From Deltaproteobacteria bacterium (GTDB taxonomy: Bacteria; Desulfobacterota; Binatia; Binatales; Binataceae), in NCBI GenBank assembly GCA_003135135.1, contig PLDK01000009.1, positions 1 through 50,908 of the forward strand: a DNA stretch of 50,908 nucleotides, given 5' to 3'. Made by a program: the position numbers and the translations under genes. Of this stretch, positions 1 through 8,187 are shown in pieces. Each line of letters starts with the position of its first letter. Position 1 is the first letter of the stretch. The notes beneath the pieces were generated by a model. It made no database searches and was not told the DNA's origin. It worked only from the letters and a program-made list of their open reading frames with translations.

Positions 1-327
1 CGGGAAATTGGGGAGCAGGCCAAAGCCTCAGGTCAAACAACCGGAACAACAAAAGCAAGCGAGGTAGACAACATAAGCGTCTTCTACTACAGCGTCGGCC
101 AAGACCTTACCTTCAATCACCAACTCGAGATCACCGGAGACGGTGGCTCATTCGTTAAGCCTGGAGACAGCGGATCCCTGGTTGTAGACCGTGACAGCCT
201 GAAGGCTGTCGGCCTGCTTTTCGCCAAGTCTGACTCGGATAACAACGTCAGCTATGCGAACCCACTTGACGAGGTCCTGAAGCAACTCGGCGTTGACTTG
301 TGCACAACCTCTGGCGCCGCCCCTTAG
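1..327 (+). CDS. Trypsin-like serine protease, C-terminal part (5' end outside window)
   Basis: The reading frame is open from base 1 to a TAG at 325-327 and gives 108 residues with no internal start needed, so the gene begins outside the window. The motif FVKPGDSGSLVVD is the Gly-Asp-Ser-Gly block that carries the nucleophilic serine of chymotrypsin-fold (S1/S7-like) proteases. It is followed by AVGLLFA and VSYANPLDEVLKQLGVDL, the usual closing strands and C-terminal helix of bacterial Nal1/DegP-like peptidases. The His and Asp of the triad would lie upstream and cannot be checked. I see no signal peptide or localisation cue in this part. A phage-like or stress protease is equally possible; the fold call is firm, the role is not. 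Confidence 0.75.
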   Translation, partial: REIGEQAKASGQTTGTTKASEVDNISVFYYSVGQDLTFNHQLEITGDGGSFVKPGDSGSLVVDRDSLKAVGLLFAKSDSDNNVSYANPLDEVLKQLGVDLCTTSGAAP

Positions 328-634
328 AACGGCCATTTATCAGATGGTTCTTTTGTTCCTTCTGTTCCTGACGACTTTCAGTCGCGGTGAACGGAATGGC
401 CACCGCGACCGAACGGCCCCTAGCTAAATACTGGCCGATGCCAGTTTCAGCGAGCCACTGCCGGCCAAGCGACAATCGATCCTGGATCCTATCCGCGCCA
501 AGGCCGGCGGCGCGACAGATTCTCAAGACGCAAACTCGATGGCTTCCGACAGATTCGTTTCTGATCGTCGTACCGTGAAGATTCGAAGACCCTTGATTTA
601 AGAGCCTTGGTGTCCTCGTCGGGGTTAACGACCG

Positions 635-880
635 GATACCGAGCGCCAGTTCCTGCGCGCTCCAGAGCAGGGGCAGGTCGAGCCGGGTAAGCTCAACTAC
701 TATCACATCGGGCGGCTGGCGCCCTTCAATCGCTTTGACAATTTTTTGGTGACAAGAACCCGAGCGGAACAAGCCAGCGCGCCGATCGGCGGTCGAGCCC
801 TTCGCGCTTCGCCAACTCGTCAACGGACTGTAAGCGTCCCGACAGCAAGTCTTGCGACCACCTGCGTGCACCGGGCAACC
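635..880 (-). pseudogene. Remnant of a serine-recombinase C-terminal tail
   Basis: Two minus-strand frames carry consecutive pieces of one protein. The first piece reads LLSGRLQSVDELAKREGLDRR and RWLVPLGFLSPK; the second, in another frame, reads KAIEGRQPPDVIVVELTRLD and LPLLWSAQE. Together they match the C-terminal tail common to many large serine recombinases: a helix-turn-helix followed by the 'GRQPPDLTVxxLTRLDLPLxWxxQ' ending. At least one frameshift separates the pieces and no start or catalytic domain is nearby, so this is dead. It marks the left end of the window as old mobile-element territory. Confidence 0.55.
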
Positions 881-1223
881 GCCTTGAGCAACGGAAGGTC
901 GACCCTGCTGGATGCGTGGTTCGCCTTCAAGCACCATCCGCATTTCGATACCGCGGCGCTTTATCTGCATGGGGAGTAAGTTCTTAAGAGAGATGGTTTC
1001 GGCAGGTAGCAGCGGCAACTTCAGCGAGAGCCGGACCTTCCCGGCTGAGCTCAACCCGTTCCGTGAGGCCGCCCAGCCGCTGATGCGGCTTCCGTACCGG
1101 ATCGCAGCTGTTCAATCCACATTGGAATGAACTGTGTTGCCCGTTCCTTCCGACTGTACCGATTCGTTCCCTCCGTTTTAACGCCTTCTGGATAGACGCA
1201 CACTCACACAGGAGGGAACGGCA
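881..1223. other. No recognisable gene
   Basis: Several overlapping short frames exist on both strands but none has a credible ribosome binding site or a family signature. The last 25 bases hold the AGGAGGG ribosome binding site of the following small gene. No promoter was recognised with confidence. Confidence 0.4.
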
Positions 1224-1409
1224 ATGGCTGCAACTATCAACGAAACGCAGGCTATCGACGCAGTACCGCCCATAGCGGTTGAGGAAACCGAGGTCTCCGA
1301 TGCGACGCGAATCGCTCGCTACTGCACACTCGAGGAGCTGCCAGGTCTGATCTTCGGCGTCATGACGGTGGGTTACATCGTCCTGTCGCTGGCCGGCCTC
1401 GCGCCCTGA
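1224..1409 (+). CDS. Small single-pass membrane protein, 61 aa, unknown function
   Basis: A strong AGGAGGGA Shine-Dalgarno sits about 7 bases before the ATG, which is the main reason to accept this short frame. The protein has a polar, acidic N-terminal half (IDAVPPIAVEETEVSDATRI) and a hydrophobic C-terminal helix of about 20 residues around GLIFGVMTVGYIVLSLAGL, ending AP. It therefore looks like a tail-anchored inner-membrane peptide. It stands alone: no gene overlaps or follows on the same strand. A GC-rich hairpin follows about 20 bases after the stop. I do not recognise the family. The alternative, a chance frame, is unlikely given the ribosome site. Confidence 0.6.
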   Translation: MAATINETQAIDAVPPIAVEETEVSDATRIARYCTLEELPGLIFGVMTVGYIVLSLAGLAP

Positions 1410-1430
1410 CGTCTGCGTAGTCCGCGACAC

Positions 1431-1456
1431 GGGGGCCCGGAAAAACGGGTCCCCCC
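1431..1456 (+). terminator. GC-rich hairpin after the 61-aa gene
   Basis: GGGGGCCCG at 1431-1439 pairs with CGGGTCCCCC at 1446-1455 through a loop of about six bases, with one bulged T. There is no T tract afterwards, so it may slow transcription or protect the RNA end rather than act as a classic intrinsic terminator. Confidence 0.4.
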
Positions 1457-2763
1457 GCTCGCGGTCGTCGCGACTCTCTGGTTCTGGTAGTGGGCTCAGG
1501 CGACTCGCGGCGTGACGCAGGGCGGCGGTCATCGGAGTGCTGCCGCCGAGTCCGAATCCAAATGACTCCAAATCGCGCCGTAACGGGCGTTGCCACGCCC
1601 TAAAACGGGTGCTGCAGGAGAATGATCGTGTACAATCGTAATTGTCCGTCGTCTTCAAGTGGTTGTGTCATTGGCGGACTGACTGGCTTTGGTGGGTGGA
1701 AGCCGCCTTCTGACGAGACACTCGCAGCGGCATTGGGTTTGGCGATCACCACATCCGTTGCAATACGCCTTGCACTCGAGGTTCCGAGAAACGGTGATAT
1801 CATCGGCGCGTTCAACGCGTGCCGGCACGTCCAGACAGCGGCGACTCTTCTCATCTCTCATTTTAGAGGATCGTGACGAACCGCTCGCGGGGGCGTCGAG
1901 CGGCTGGCCTGCGCGCTCGTCCGGAATCTGCGACTCCTAAAGCTTGGGATCCACGAGGGTCGAGCGCATGTACTCCCGGCCATCTTCTGCGTGCGATCCA
2001 CGAAGAACTTGACGCTGCGGAAGATCGGCAAATTGATCTCATGCCCGAAATAGATGATGATCCAGCGATACGCGAGCAGGCGATAGCCCAGATGTGTGGC
2101 TGTCGCTCCTCAAAACCTGATCCGCGTGAACGGAGCAAACGGCAGCTAGGAAGTATCACGGCGTGGAGAGGCGCGAGCGGACCCAGCACCTTCTTAGCGT
2201 CATTGACTCCCGACGCAGTCGCCCGGGTTGTCCCGTCGAATGAACCTCAAAGCGGTCTCTCTGTTCTCCGAAAGAAAATTCCCTGATGCGCCGATTAAAT
2301 TCCCTGTTACGCGAAAACAATTCCCTGTTCGGTTGAGTAGGGAATTTCGACAAAAACCCGCGAGAAGACAAGACTTATTTGGTCCCAATTTGACCCCAAG
2401 GCGGCCCAAATCGCAAAAATTCCCTGTATTTTCCCTGATGATCAGGGAATTTGATGCGGAGAGCAGTTCGCATCAGACTGCACCATCCGCCAACGAGTCT
2501 TCGCATTCAGAGATTCTCCGCGGGGTTCGTCGGAAATCCGCGCGTGTCGGGCCCAATTTGCTCTTTGTCGGCACCAGAGACAGGTGAGTTCGAGCCACAC
2601 CGTGGGGATTTCAGCATTTTATCTCTGTTTCGAATTTCGCTGGTGCCGCGAGAAAACACGTCAACAGGCCGTTTCCTCTACTTCGACTTGGTATGCTTTT
2701 GCGGGGCAGGTCATACATCGAGCGACTCTACTTATAATCTGATGGGTATGGGGGACAGACCAG
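1457..2763. other. 1.3-kb stretch without a convincing gene
   Basis: Short frames exist on both strands (for example 1622-1876 and 1873-2286 on the plus strand) but none has a recognisable domain, a good ribosome site or consistent composition. The segment 2277-2451 is a cluster of short repeats (separate entry) whose translations are artefacts. The rest looks like decayed accessory DNA. Confidence 0.4.
2277..2451. repeat. Cluster of AATTCCCTG repeats with a 19-bp palindrome
   Basis: AATTCCCTG occurs in direct orientation at 2277-2285, 2298-2306, 2319-2327 and 2418-2426. A partial inverted copy (AGGGAATT) is at 2339-2346. TTCCCTGATGATCAGGGAA at 2431-2449 is a perfect palindrome around a central G. 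The first three units are spaced exactly 21 bases start to start, two helical turns. Similar 'CAGGGAATTTT' clusters are familiar to me from intergenic regions of alphaproteobacteria, where they create spurious frames rich in 'REFF/GNF'. The phase suggests protein binding; the function is unknown. Confidence 0.7.
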
Positions 2764-3426
2764 ATGAAGCAGACACCAGTTCCTGAGTTTTCCACGCGAG
2801 GAAACATGTCGACCAGTTCGAGTTCCAATGCCGCTGCTCTATTGATCTCGACGTTGCGCGGATGCGCGCGCGGTGCCGGATTTCTTTTTCGTTCCGGAAG
2901 AAGCATCGATGAAGCGATGGGGAGGATTCTCGAGGCGCGCAACCTCAGGACCCAGGGCAGAAGCCAGGCCCTGTCGCTGATCGGATCTGGCGCGATTTTG
3001 ATCACCGCTTTCGCCCCGCTCATGAATGTACCCGTGGTTGGCGCGGTGACCTACTTCAATTGCGACAGCCCATTTGCGATCGCGACCGGCGTACTGCTAA
3101 TCGTCCTCGGAATGGCTTCGCTCACATTCGCTCTAATCGAGAAGTACTCGTGGCTCTATCCACTAGGATTCTGCTCTATGCTGATCGCGATCGGCACGCT
3201 GGTCAGTGGGAAGTGGTATCTAGCTCACGCGAACAACTCGCCCAGCGCTCGGGCTACCGGGCTGCTTGATTACTTCACCCAAACCGCCTCGAAAGGACTC
3301 GTCGGACGTTCGAGCCTCTCCTTTGGATTGCCGCTGCTGATCTATGGTGCCGTGCTGGTGATGCTGGCGGCCCTGGTGCGGCCGCGAGGATTTGCGACGA
3401 TCAATTGCGAACCGCAACCACGTTGA
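2764..3426 (+). CDS. Four-helix integral membrane protein, unknown function
   Basis: A 220-aa protein with a polar N-terminal segment of about 70 residues and then four hydrophobic helices: ALSLIGSGAILITAFAPLMN, GVLLIVLGMASLTFALIE, YPLGFCSMLIAIGTLVSG and a last one near LPLLIYGAVLVMLAALV. The N-terminal part lacks a signal peptide and has low-complexity Ser/Ala (STSSSSNAAA). An alternative ATG at 2806 with GAGGA in front would shorten it by 14 residues and is plausible. No catalytic or binding motif is visible. The next gene is a minus-strand remnant, so it is a single-gene unit. Topology supports a real gene; function cannot be assigned. Confidence 0.6.
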   Translation: MKQTPVPEFSTRGNMSTSSSSNAAALLISTLRGCARGAGFLFRSGRSIDEAMGRILEARNLRTQGRSQALSLIGSGAILITAFAPLMNVPVVGAVTYFNCDSPFAIATGVLLIVLGMASLTFALIEKYSWLYPLGFCSMLIAIGTLVSGKWYLAHANNSPSARATGLLDYFTQTASKGLVGRSSLSFGLPLLIYGAVLVMLAALVRPRGFATINCEPQPR

Positions 3427-4009
3427 TCAACGTTTCTTCACGATCCGCGGCCGGTGCGATACCAAACCATCGTTCCATGATCGCGAAGTCGGCGCGACTC
3501 CACCCCAAGTAAGGATACGAAACCGGACGCGGATGAATTTCGAATCCCGCATTGCCAATCATTATCAGATACTCCGCGGCGGTCCGTTGCACATCCATGG
3601 GATGCCGAAAGAGCATCCGGATGATCCAAGAATGTATGTACTTGCGGGTCGATTCGGCAAACAGCAACACGCCATTCGGCTTCAGAATACGGTGAAATTC
3701 GCGCAGCGCGTCATGCTGATGGATCAGGTGATGGAATGTCTGGTGGCAGAACACCATATCGACGGACTCGCCGGGTAGCGGCAAAGATGAACTCGATGCC
3801 TGTTTGAGCTCGACCGCAAGCCCGTGCTTAGCCGCCTCCCGGCTCGAGGTCGCGAGGTGCAGCTGGTGACGGAGAATTAGCTTCTCTAGTTCCAGAACCG
3901 CCCGACCGCAGAATCGGCATACAAGCCGAGAGACGACCGATCGCACGAGCATGAGCATGTCGGCGATACTGCGTCGGTGAATCCCAAACCTCCAGACTTT
4001 TCGGCGCAT
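3401..4009 (-). pseudogene. Truncated SAM methyltransferase joined to the start of an IS transposase frame
   Basis: The open frame of 202 codons is a chimera. Residues 1 to about 50 (SVVSRLVCRFC, LELEKLILRHQLHL) match the N-terminus of an rve-type transposase and are repeated at about 22.2 kb. From about residue 53 it becomes a class I methyltransferase: LPLPGESVDMVFCHQTFHHL is the post-motif II region, HDALREFHRILKPNGVLLFA is motif III with the following strand. The SAM-binding glycine loop (motif I) is missing because the IS end replaces the N-terminal half. The C-terminal part is intact to the stop. A catalytically dead remnant is the best reading. Confidence 0.7.
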
Positions 4010-4027
4010 TGGGAGTTTTTAGTAGCC
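3857..4027 (-). mobile_element. IS-end fragment, inverted partner of the copy at 22135
   Basis: About 170 bases on the minus strand, beginning GGCTACTAAAAACTCC at 4027, match 22135-22305 on the plus strand with scattered substitutions and no net length difference. The best conserved stretch encodes SVVSRLVCRFC. This is the left terminus and first codons of an rve (DDE integrase-core) transposase gene. Nothing else of the element remains here. Confidence 0.7.
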
Positions 4028-4153
4028 TTCGCCGCACACCGACGGCGCATGAGATGCATTTATCAAACATTTGATTCTATTACGATTCATTTTCCCTCAG
4101 CCTATGAAAAGAACGAAACCGCACGAGATGTTTAAACACTCCTGCTGTTACAA

Positions 4154-5404
4154 CTACTGAGCCAGACGTAACAATAATTTCTGGCCTACACTATTGTCCC
4201 AATTGAAGCTGTTTTGCAAAACCACAACAGCGGTCCTCTTGTCAACATCAAGTCCGATATAGCTAGAATATCCCGCTACAAAGCCGATTTGAAAAGTGAT
4301 TGTCTGGCTTCCAAAATCGTCGACAAGCCATGCTACTGCCGCAGATTTCTTCGGGAGAGGCAGTCGTACGCGCAAATTACTGGCCAGAACCTTATTAAAC
4401 CGCGACTCGTTTCCTTTCAGGTGAGCTGAAGCGAACATCAAGAGTTCTTTTGCATTGGACCACAGGCCCGCAGACCCCCGCATGAGCGGGGTAAAGTGCC
4501 AGTCCGGGGTGGGGTGCCCACGCACAATGAATTTAGGTTGGTCCCCAGCGTAACCATAGGCCCTCCCCGGATAACAAGGTAAGAGTTCTGGACTGTATCC
4601 GGTGCAAGACAACCCCATCGGCTCGACTAGTTTGTGTTTCAGCAACATATCGACTGTTTGCCCTGTCTTGAGCTCAAGGATGTAGCCCAAAAGGCCGTAG
4701 CCAATATTCGAGTATTGTTGCCGCCCCTTTGTGTCTGAGCTGAAAGTAGCTAGGTAATTCAAAGTATAAGCGAGGTCAAAGTGGCGATAGAAATTGTTTC
4801 CATCGAACAGGTATTCCACAAAATATGCCAACGTCTGCAGTGTAGTAGGCTGCCTAGGCAGCCCCGATGTATGCGTGGCTAATTGCAACAGCGTAATGGT
4901 TCGGGCATCCATACTCAAAGAGGTTCCCGGGGGCAAGAGGGTCTCCAGAGTATCGTCCCAGGAGAGCTTCCCTTCATCCACGAGCAGTGCCGTAACCGCA
5001 GCCAGATACCCTTTGCTTAACGAACCAACTGCAAAAAGCGTATCGCCGTCGGGTTTTCGATGGTTGATCTGATTGGCGACACCATAACCATAAAAATGCG
5101 TGCTACCGTCGGCTAATAGTACGCCTACCACAACACCCGGCGTATGTCCCGTCTCGACCAGCGGTCGAACCAATGAATCCACTTTAGATTGAAGAGTGGC
5201 GTCACGAGTCTGTCGCGCGGCAGCGATATCCTCTGCGCTCAGATCCGTTGTTGACAATTCTCCGCAGCCAGTCACGAGTAAGCAGACACAACACCCCAGG
5301 ATTATCAGCAATGCTTGGCAACGCCGGTTGCGATGCCATTGAGTTAAGCGCACGAACAAATCCTTCACCCCTGTCGGTTGGTTTAATGATGGGCAGGTAT
5401 TCAA
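4154..5404 (-). CDS. Beta-lactamase-family serine hydrolase, lipoprotein
   Basis: A 416-aa protein of the class C beta-lactamase / DD-peptidase superfamily. An N-terminal hydrophobic segment ends in the lipobox LLVTGC, so the mature protein is probably a lipid-anchored periplasmic protein. The catalytic SxxK is in FAVGSLSKGYLAAV and the YxN triad element in QQYSNIGYGLLGYIL. Supporting motifs are TLLQLATHTSGLPR and GSAGLWSNAKELLMFA. The start at 5404 precedes the signal segment by about 30 residues, longer than usual; a later start could give a shorter leader. The substrate is unknown: such proteins include peptidoglycan DD-carboxypeptidases, esterases and D-aminopeptidases, and true beta-lactam resistance is not implied. 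Confidence 0.85.
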   Translation of the reverse strand: MNTCPSLNQPTGVKDLFVRLTQWHRNRRCQALLIILGCCVCLLVTGCGELSTTDLSAEDIAAARQTRDATLQSKVDSLVRPLVETGHTPGVVVGVLLADGSTHFYGYGVANQINHRKPDGDTLFAVGSLSKGYLAAVTALLVDEGKLSWDDTLETLLPPGTSLSMDARTITLLQLATHTSGLPRQPTTLQTLAYFVEYLFDGNNFYRHFDLAYTLNYLATFSSDTKGRQQYSNIGYGLLGYILELKTGQTVDMLLKHKLVEPMGLSCTGYSPELLPCYPGRAYGYAGDQPKFIVRGHPTPDWHFTPLMRGSAGLWSNAKELLMFASAHLKGNESRFNKVLASNLRVRLPLPKKSAAVAWLVDDFGSQTITFQIGFVAGYSSYIGLDVDKRTAVVVLQNSFNWDNSVGQKLLLRLAQ

Positions 5405-5462
5405 CTGTCGGGTTTATTTCCAGTTCGCACCCGTCCAGCCCAAGGTGCTAAAAAAAGGATAA

Positions 5463-5777
5463 AGGAATTCCCGCTGCCATGGTACCGGCGAAGGATCGAA
5501 TGTCGGCAGCATCGCGATCCTTTGCAGTACGACCCCGCCGGTCCTCAGGACCAATGCCTTCAACAAGAGCGACGCAGAAGCGTGCCAATGGGTGGCCCTC
5601 TCCGCGCTGAAGGAGTTTCGGAGACGCGCGATAAACGAAGGCGGAAACGCCGTCATCAATCTCCACAGTTATTACAAGAGAAATGATCTTTCGGATCCAA
5701 CTCGGTACGAGTGTCATGCCGGCTTCCTGATGGGTGGGGTCGCGTTCAAGGGAACCGTCGCCAAGCTGGCGAAATGA
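5463..5777 (+). pseudogene. Excinuclease-ATPase-subunit-like small protein, N-terminus lost
   Basis: The frame encodes TNAFNKSDAEACQWVALSAL, then EGGNAVINLHSYYKRND, then YECHAGFLMGGVAFKGTVAKL. This is the C-terminal two-thirds of the small exported family often labelled 'excinuclease ATPase subunit' (about 150 aa, normally with a signal peptide). In frame, two TAA codons lie just upstream (5448-5450 and 5460-5462) and no ATG lies before residue about 43 of the homology, so the signal peptide and first third are gone. It is probably a broken gene; the conserved Cys pair of the family is present. It may still be transcribed, since no stop interrupts the remaining domain. Confidence 0.6.
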
Positions 5778-5831
5778 GACGCGGTCGCTCCGGGCACGCG
5801 AACACGCGATGAGCGTCAGCCGGGCAGCGAC

Positions 5832-5861
5832 TTGACAACGGGTTTGGCGCTGGGCTATATG
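5832..5861 (+). promoter_or_regulatory. Sigma70-like promoter for the tandem lipoprotein genes
   Basis: TTGACA (5832-5837) is followed after 18 bases by TATATG (5856-5861). The start codon of the first lipoprotein is about 60 bases downstream, preceded by GGGAGGG. The -35 is consensus and the -10 matches 4 of 6 positions. Confidence 0.5.
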
Positions 5862-5922
5862 TCCCGCGATTGCAAACTCAAAGATGAAATTCCGGATCGC
5901 AGTAAACAGGGAGGGCTGATCT

Positions 5923-6240
5923 ATGGGACGACGTTGGTTGTCTATGCTTGCGGCGGCTCAATTACTGGTGCTGGTCTGCGGTTGTACATCCCAGCCGGTC
6001 CAAGTCGCTCAGCGCCCGACGAGCGGCCAGCAGGTCGGGGCGGTCGCACGGGGAAGAGCCTGCGGCGTGTTGGTATTCGACGTCATCCCTGCCGGAATCA
6101 ACATGCGGACGGAGCGCGCGTACAATCGGGCGTTGGGGGGTCATCGCGGCTTAGTGGACACTGAGATTCAGGATTCCTGGTACTTCATTGGTGTCGGGGA
6201 TATGCACTGTACGACAGTCGAAGGGAAGGTCATCGACTGA
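5923..6240 (+). CDS. TRL-like family lipoprotein, copy 1
   Basis: A 105-aa exported lipoprotein: leader ending VCGCTSQP with Cys21 as the lipid site. The mature part carries GRACGVLVFDVIPAGINMRT, ERAYNRALGG, DTEIQDSWYFIGVGDMHCTT, which is the TRL-like/COG-type small lipoprotein pattern 'CGxxxxxxxPxGxNxRTERAYxxAL ... WYFIGxGDMxCTxVxG'. Two conserved Cys residues in the mature part could form a disulfide. A GGGAGGG ribosome site precedes the ATG and a good promoter lies upstream. It is followed immediately by a second, diverged copy. The molecular function of the family is not established. Confidence 0.75.
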   Translation: MGRRWLSMLAAAQLLVLVCGCTSQPVQVAQRPTSGQQVGAVARGRACGVLVFDVIPAGINMRTERAYNRALGGHRGLVDTEIQDSWYFIGVGDMHCTTVEGKVID

Positions 6241-6255
6241 AGCGCACGCTCCTAT

Positions 6256-6555
6256 TTGTTGGTCCTCGCGCTGGGGGTCAGCGCTTGTACGAGCCAGCTA
6301 ATGAATATCGCGCCCGCGCCGCCGGCTCATTACGTGGTCGCGCGCGAGGGTGAAGGGAGTGCCTGCGGCGCCATCATTTGGTTAATTGCGTTTGGGGTCA
6401 ATAGCCGCACCGAGCGTGCATACCAGCAGGCGCTTGAAAATGCACAAGCAACAGGATTGACGGAGAGCCAAGTCACCGACAGGTGGTATTATATTGGCAT
6501 CGGCGAGATGCTTTGCACTGACATCAGCGGCATGGGATACCGATCCGGCCAGTGA
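6256..6555 (+). CDS. TRL-like family lipoprotein, copy 2, with irregular 5' end
   Basis: A paralogue of the preceding gene: GSACGAIIWLIAFGVNSRT, ERAYQQALENAQ, VTDRWYYIGIGEMLCTDISG. In its own frame a stop (6238-6240) leaves only TTG (6256 or 6259) as a start, giving an abnormally short leader LVLALGVSACTSQ. The overlapping frame just upstream reads (CTG)KRTLLFV, a typical positively charged leader start, and a one-base shift would join it to LVLALGVSAC. So either a frameshift (mutation or sequence error) has hit the signal peptide or a TTG start is used. The stop of copy 1 overlaps that CTG codon, so coupling was probably the original arrangement. Confidence 0.65.
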   Translation: MLVLALGVSACTSQLMNIAPAPPAHYVVAREGEGSACGAIIWLIAFGVNSRTERAYQQALENAQATGLTESQVTDRWYYIGIGEMLCTDISGMGYRSGQ

Positions 6556-6640
6556 TTGGCGCGAAGGCTTGAACTCGTCGGCGGGCCCGCGTTTCGCCTC
6601 CGCCTGGGACTGCGGCGGGAACCTGTGCAGTAAATCGCGG

Positions 6641-7333
6641 CTAAGGTGAGTACGCGTAAAACGTCATTTTGAATTCCAGGGCCGCCAAAGCCGCATCGAA
6701 ATCGGCGAGAAGGGGCACGTGAGGAGCGACTGCGGCGGCGATCGCGTACGCATAGCCACCCGGGAACGCGCCAGTCGAGAATAACCATTCCTGCTGTCCG
6801 ATCGCGCTGGGCCAGATCCCCGTCCGGGGCGCGTTGGCAAAGAAGTCGTGTTCGCTGTCCAGAATGGAGAACCGCGCGCCCGACGCTTTGGCTAACGCTT
6901 CCCGCAAAGTCCAGATCCGATAGAAGGCGCTCGGGCCTCCGGACACCACCGCACGCCGTTCGCGTGGCCCGAATACCGATGCGGCGATTTCGTCTATCGA
7001 CCGCTCCGCGCAGTATTCCACATCGATACCGATCGGTCCGAGATCGCTGATGGCGCAGGCTGCGATCATCTTGCTGTGACTGAGGGCGACCTCGATTCCG
7101 CCCGCTCCATGTCTTGCGTCAATCATCGGTTTGCCGCTCTCGGTCGTGGTAATATCCCAGGGCGATAACGAATGACCCGTCTCACGCTCGACAAGCGCGC
7201 GTAGCAAGGTGTGCGCGGCCAGACTTTGCGCCCGACGCCAGCTCCCGTGACGCCTAGTCGAATGATTGTACTGGGTGAATCGTCGATCCGGTGTGGCCGC
7301 GGCGCAGGTGCACTCGCCTTCGATCGATTCCAT
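6641..7333 (-). CDS. 4'-phosphopantetheinyl transferase (Sfp/AcpT type)
   Basis: The enzyme would load the phosphopantetheine arm onto the two acyl carrier proteins of the adjacent APE operon. The magnesium-binding GIDVEY motif and the second motif FYRIWTLREALAKASG are both present, with EVALSHSKMIAACAIS as the conserved substrate-side segment. The frame is open further upstream to 7585, but those residues are Pro/Arg-rich and would run into the divergent apeC start, so I chose the ATG at 7333 (230 aa); ATG at 7357 is an alternative. The gene is divergent from apeC with about 70 bases between, so the two share a regulatory region. The association with the ACPs is by context. Confidence 0.85.
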   Translation of the reverse strand: MESIEGECTCAAATPDRRFTQYNHSTRRHGSWRRAQSLAAHTLLRALVERETGHSLSPWDITTTESGKPMIDARHGAGGIEVALSHSKMIAACAISDLGPIGIDVEYCAERSIDEIAASVFGPRERRAVVSGGPSAFYRIWTLREALAKASGARFSILDSEHDFFANAPRTGIWPSAIGQQEWLFSTGAFPGGYAYAIAAAVAPHVPLLADFDAALAALEFKMTFYAYSP

Positions 7334-7401
7334 CCGGAGGTAAGCTGAGGAGATCATTTGTTTGATGCGCAGCCCGCAACTCTGATAGTACAAACCACAG
7401 T

Positions 7402-8187
7402 ATGGGGGCAAACCTTTCATTGGGAGCCCGGTTAAATCATAGCGCGGGCAAGTCGATAGCCTCCGCTCGCTTTCGGGTTGAGGACTGGGCGGCAGGCGCT
7501 TTGGGATTGCAAACGCGCGAGGACTGGAGGGCTTGGTCGCGCGGAGCGGCGGCGGCTCCGGATGCGGGAGGGCCGGAAGTGACATTGCCGACTATGCTGC
7601 GCCGGCGCATCAGCCCGATCGGGCAGATGGCTTTCCGCGCCGTATGCGCGTTGCCGCAGCAGCCGACGGCACGCTTCATCTTCTGCTCCCGGCACGGCGA
7701 ATTTCAGCGCACGCTTGGCATCTTGCGGTCGCTGGCCGCGGCCGAACCGGTCTCACCGGCGGAATTCAGTCTTTCCGTGCATAACGCGCTGGCCGGTCTG
7801 CTCTCCATCGCATGGAGCAATACATCGGGACATACGACGATTTCCGCCGGCGTTGACAGCTTTTGTTCCGCGCTCGTGGAGGCCTCGGCATGCCTGGCGT
7901 CACAACCTAGTGAGCCAATATTGCTGGTCTATTTCGACGATCGCCTGCCTGAGCCTTACGCAGAGATCGCTGACTCCGACGAAGCCGGCGTCGCGTTGGT
8001 GCTGCTGCTGAACGCTCCTCGGGGAGATGGCGAAGATCTGCTGGTAGAACTCGAGCCCAGAGACGAGACGATGACGACCGCACCGGCGAGCGGCCAGGCG
8101 TTTGATTTCCTGCGGTTTCTGCTGACGGACGAGAGTCAAAGAACGTGGGCCGGCGAGCGCATTCAGTGGCGGTGGCGTCGTGCTTAA
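7402..8187 (+). CDS. apeC: APE chain-length-factor-like ketosynthase partner (ApeC)
   Basis: A 261-aa half-size ketosynthase-fold protein and first gene of the APE operon. The N-terminal RVEDWAAGALGLQTREDWRAW is typical of the APE 'ketosynthase chain-length factor' family. At the position of the catalytic Cys the sequence reads HTTISAGVDSFCSALVEA, with Gly where KS enzymes have Cys, so it cannot condense on its own. In Xenorhabdus the homologue pairs with the full ketosynthase ApeO; that is known of the family, and the pairing here is inferred. No clear ribosome site precedes the ATG at 7402, so the true start may be some codons later. Its stop overlaps the next gene by 8 bases. Confidence 0.8.
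   Translation: MGANLSLGARLNHSAGKSIASARFRVEDWAAGALGLQTREDWRAWSRGAAAAPDAGGPEVTLPTMLRRRISPIGQMAFRAVCALPQQPTARFIFCSRHGEFQRTLGILRSLAAAEPVSPAEFSLSVHNALAGLLSIAWSNTSGHTTISAGVDSFCSALVEASACLASQPSEPILLVYFDDRLPEPYAEIADSDEAGVALVLLLNAPRGDGEDLLVELEPRDETMTTAPASGQAFDFLRFLLTDESQRTWAGERIQWRWRRA

Noticed and set aside
248-1054. 268-codon minus-strand frame taken as a whole gene
   Set aside because: Only a short part matches a recombinase tail, in two frames; the remainder has no homology pattern and no start signal.
2200-2409. Short frames rich in 'REF/GNF' over the repeat cluster
   Set aside because: They are translations of the AATTCCCTG repeats.
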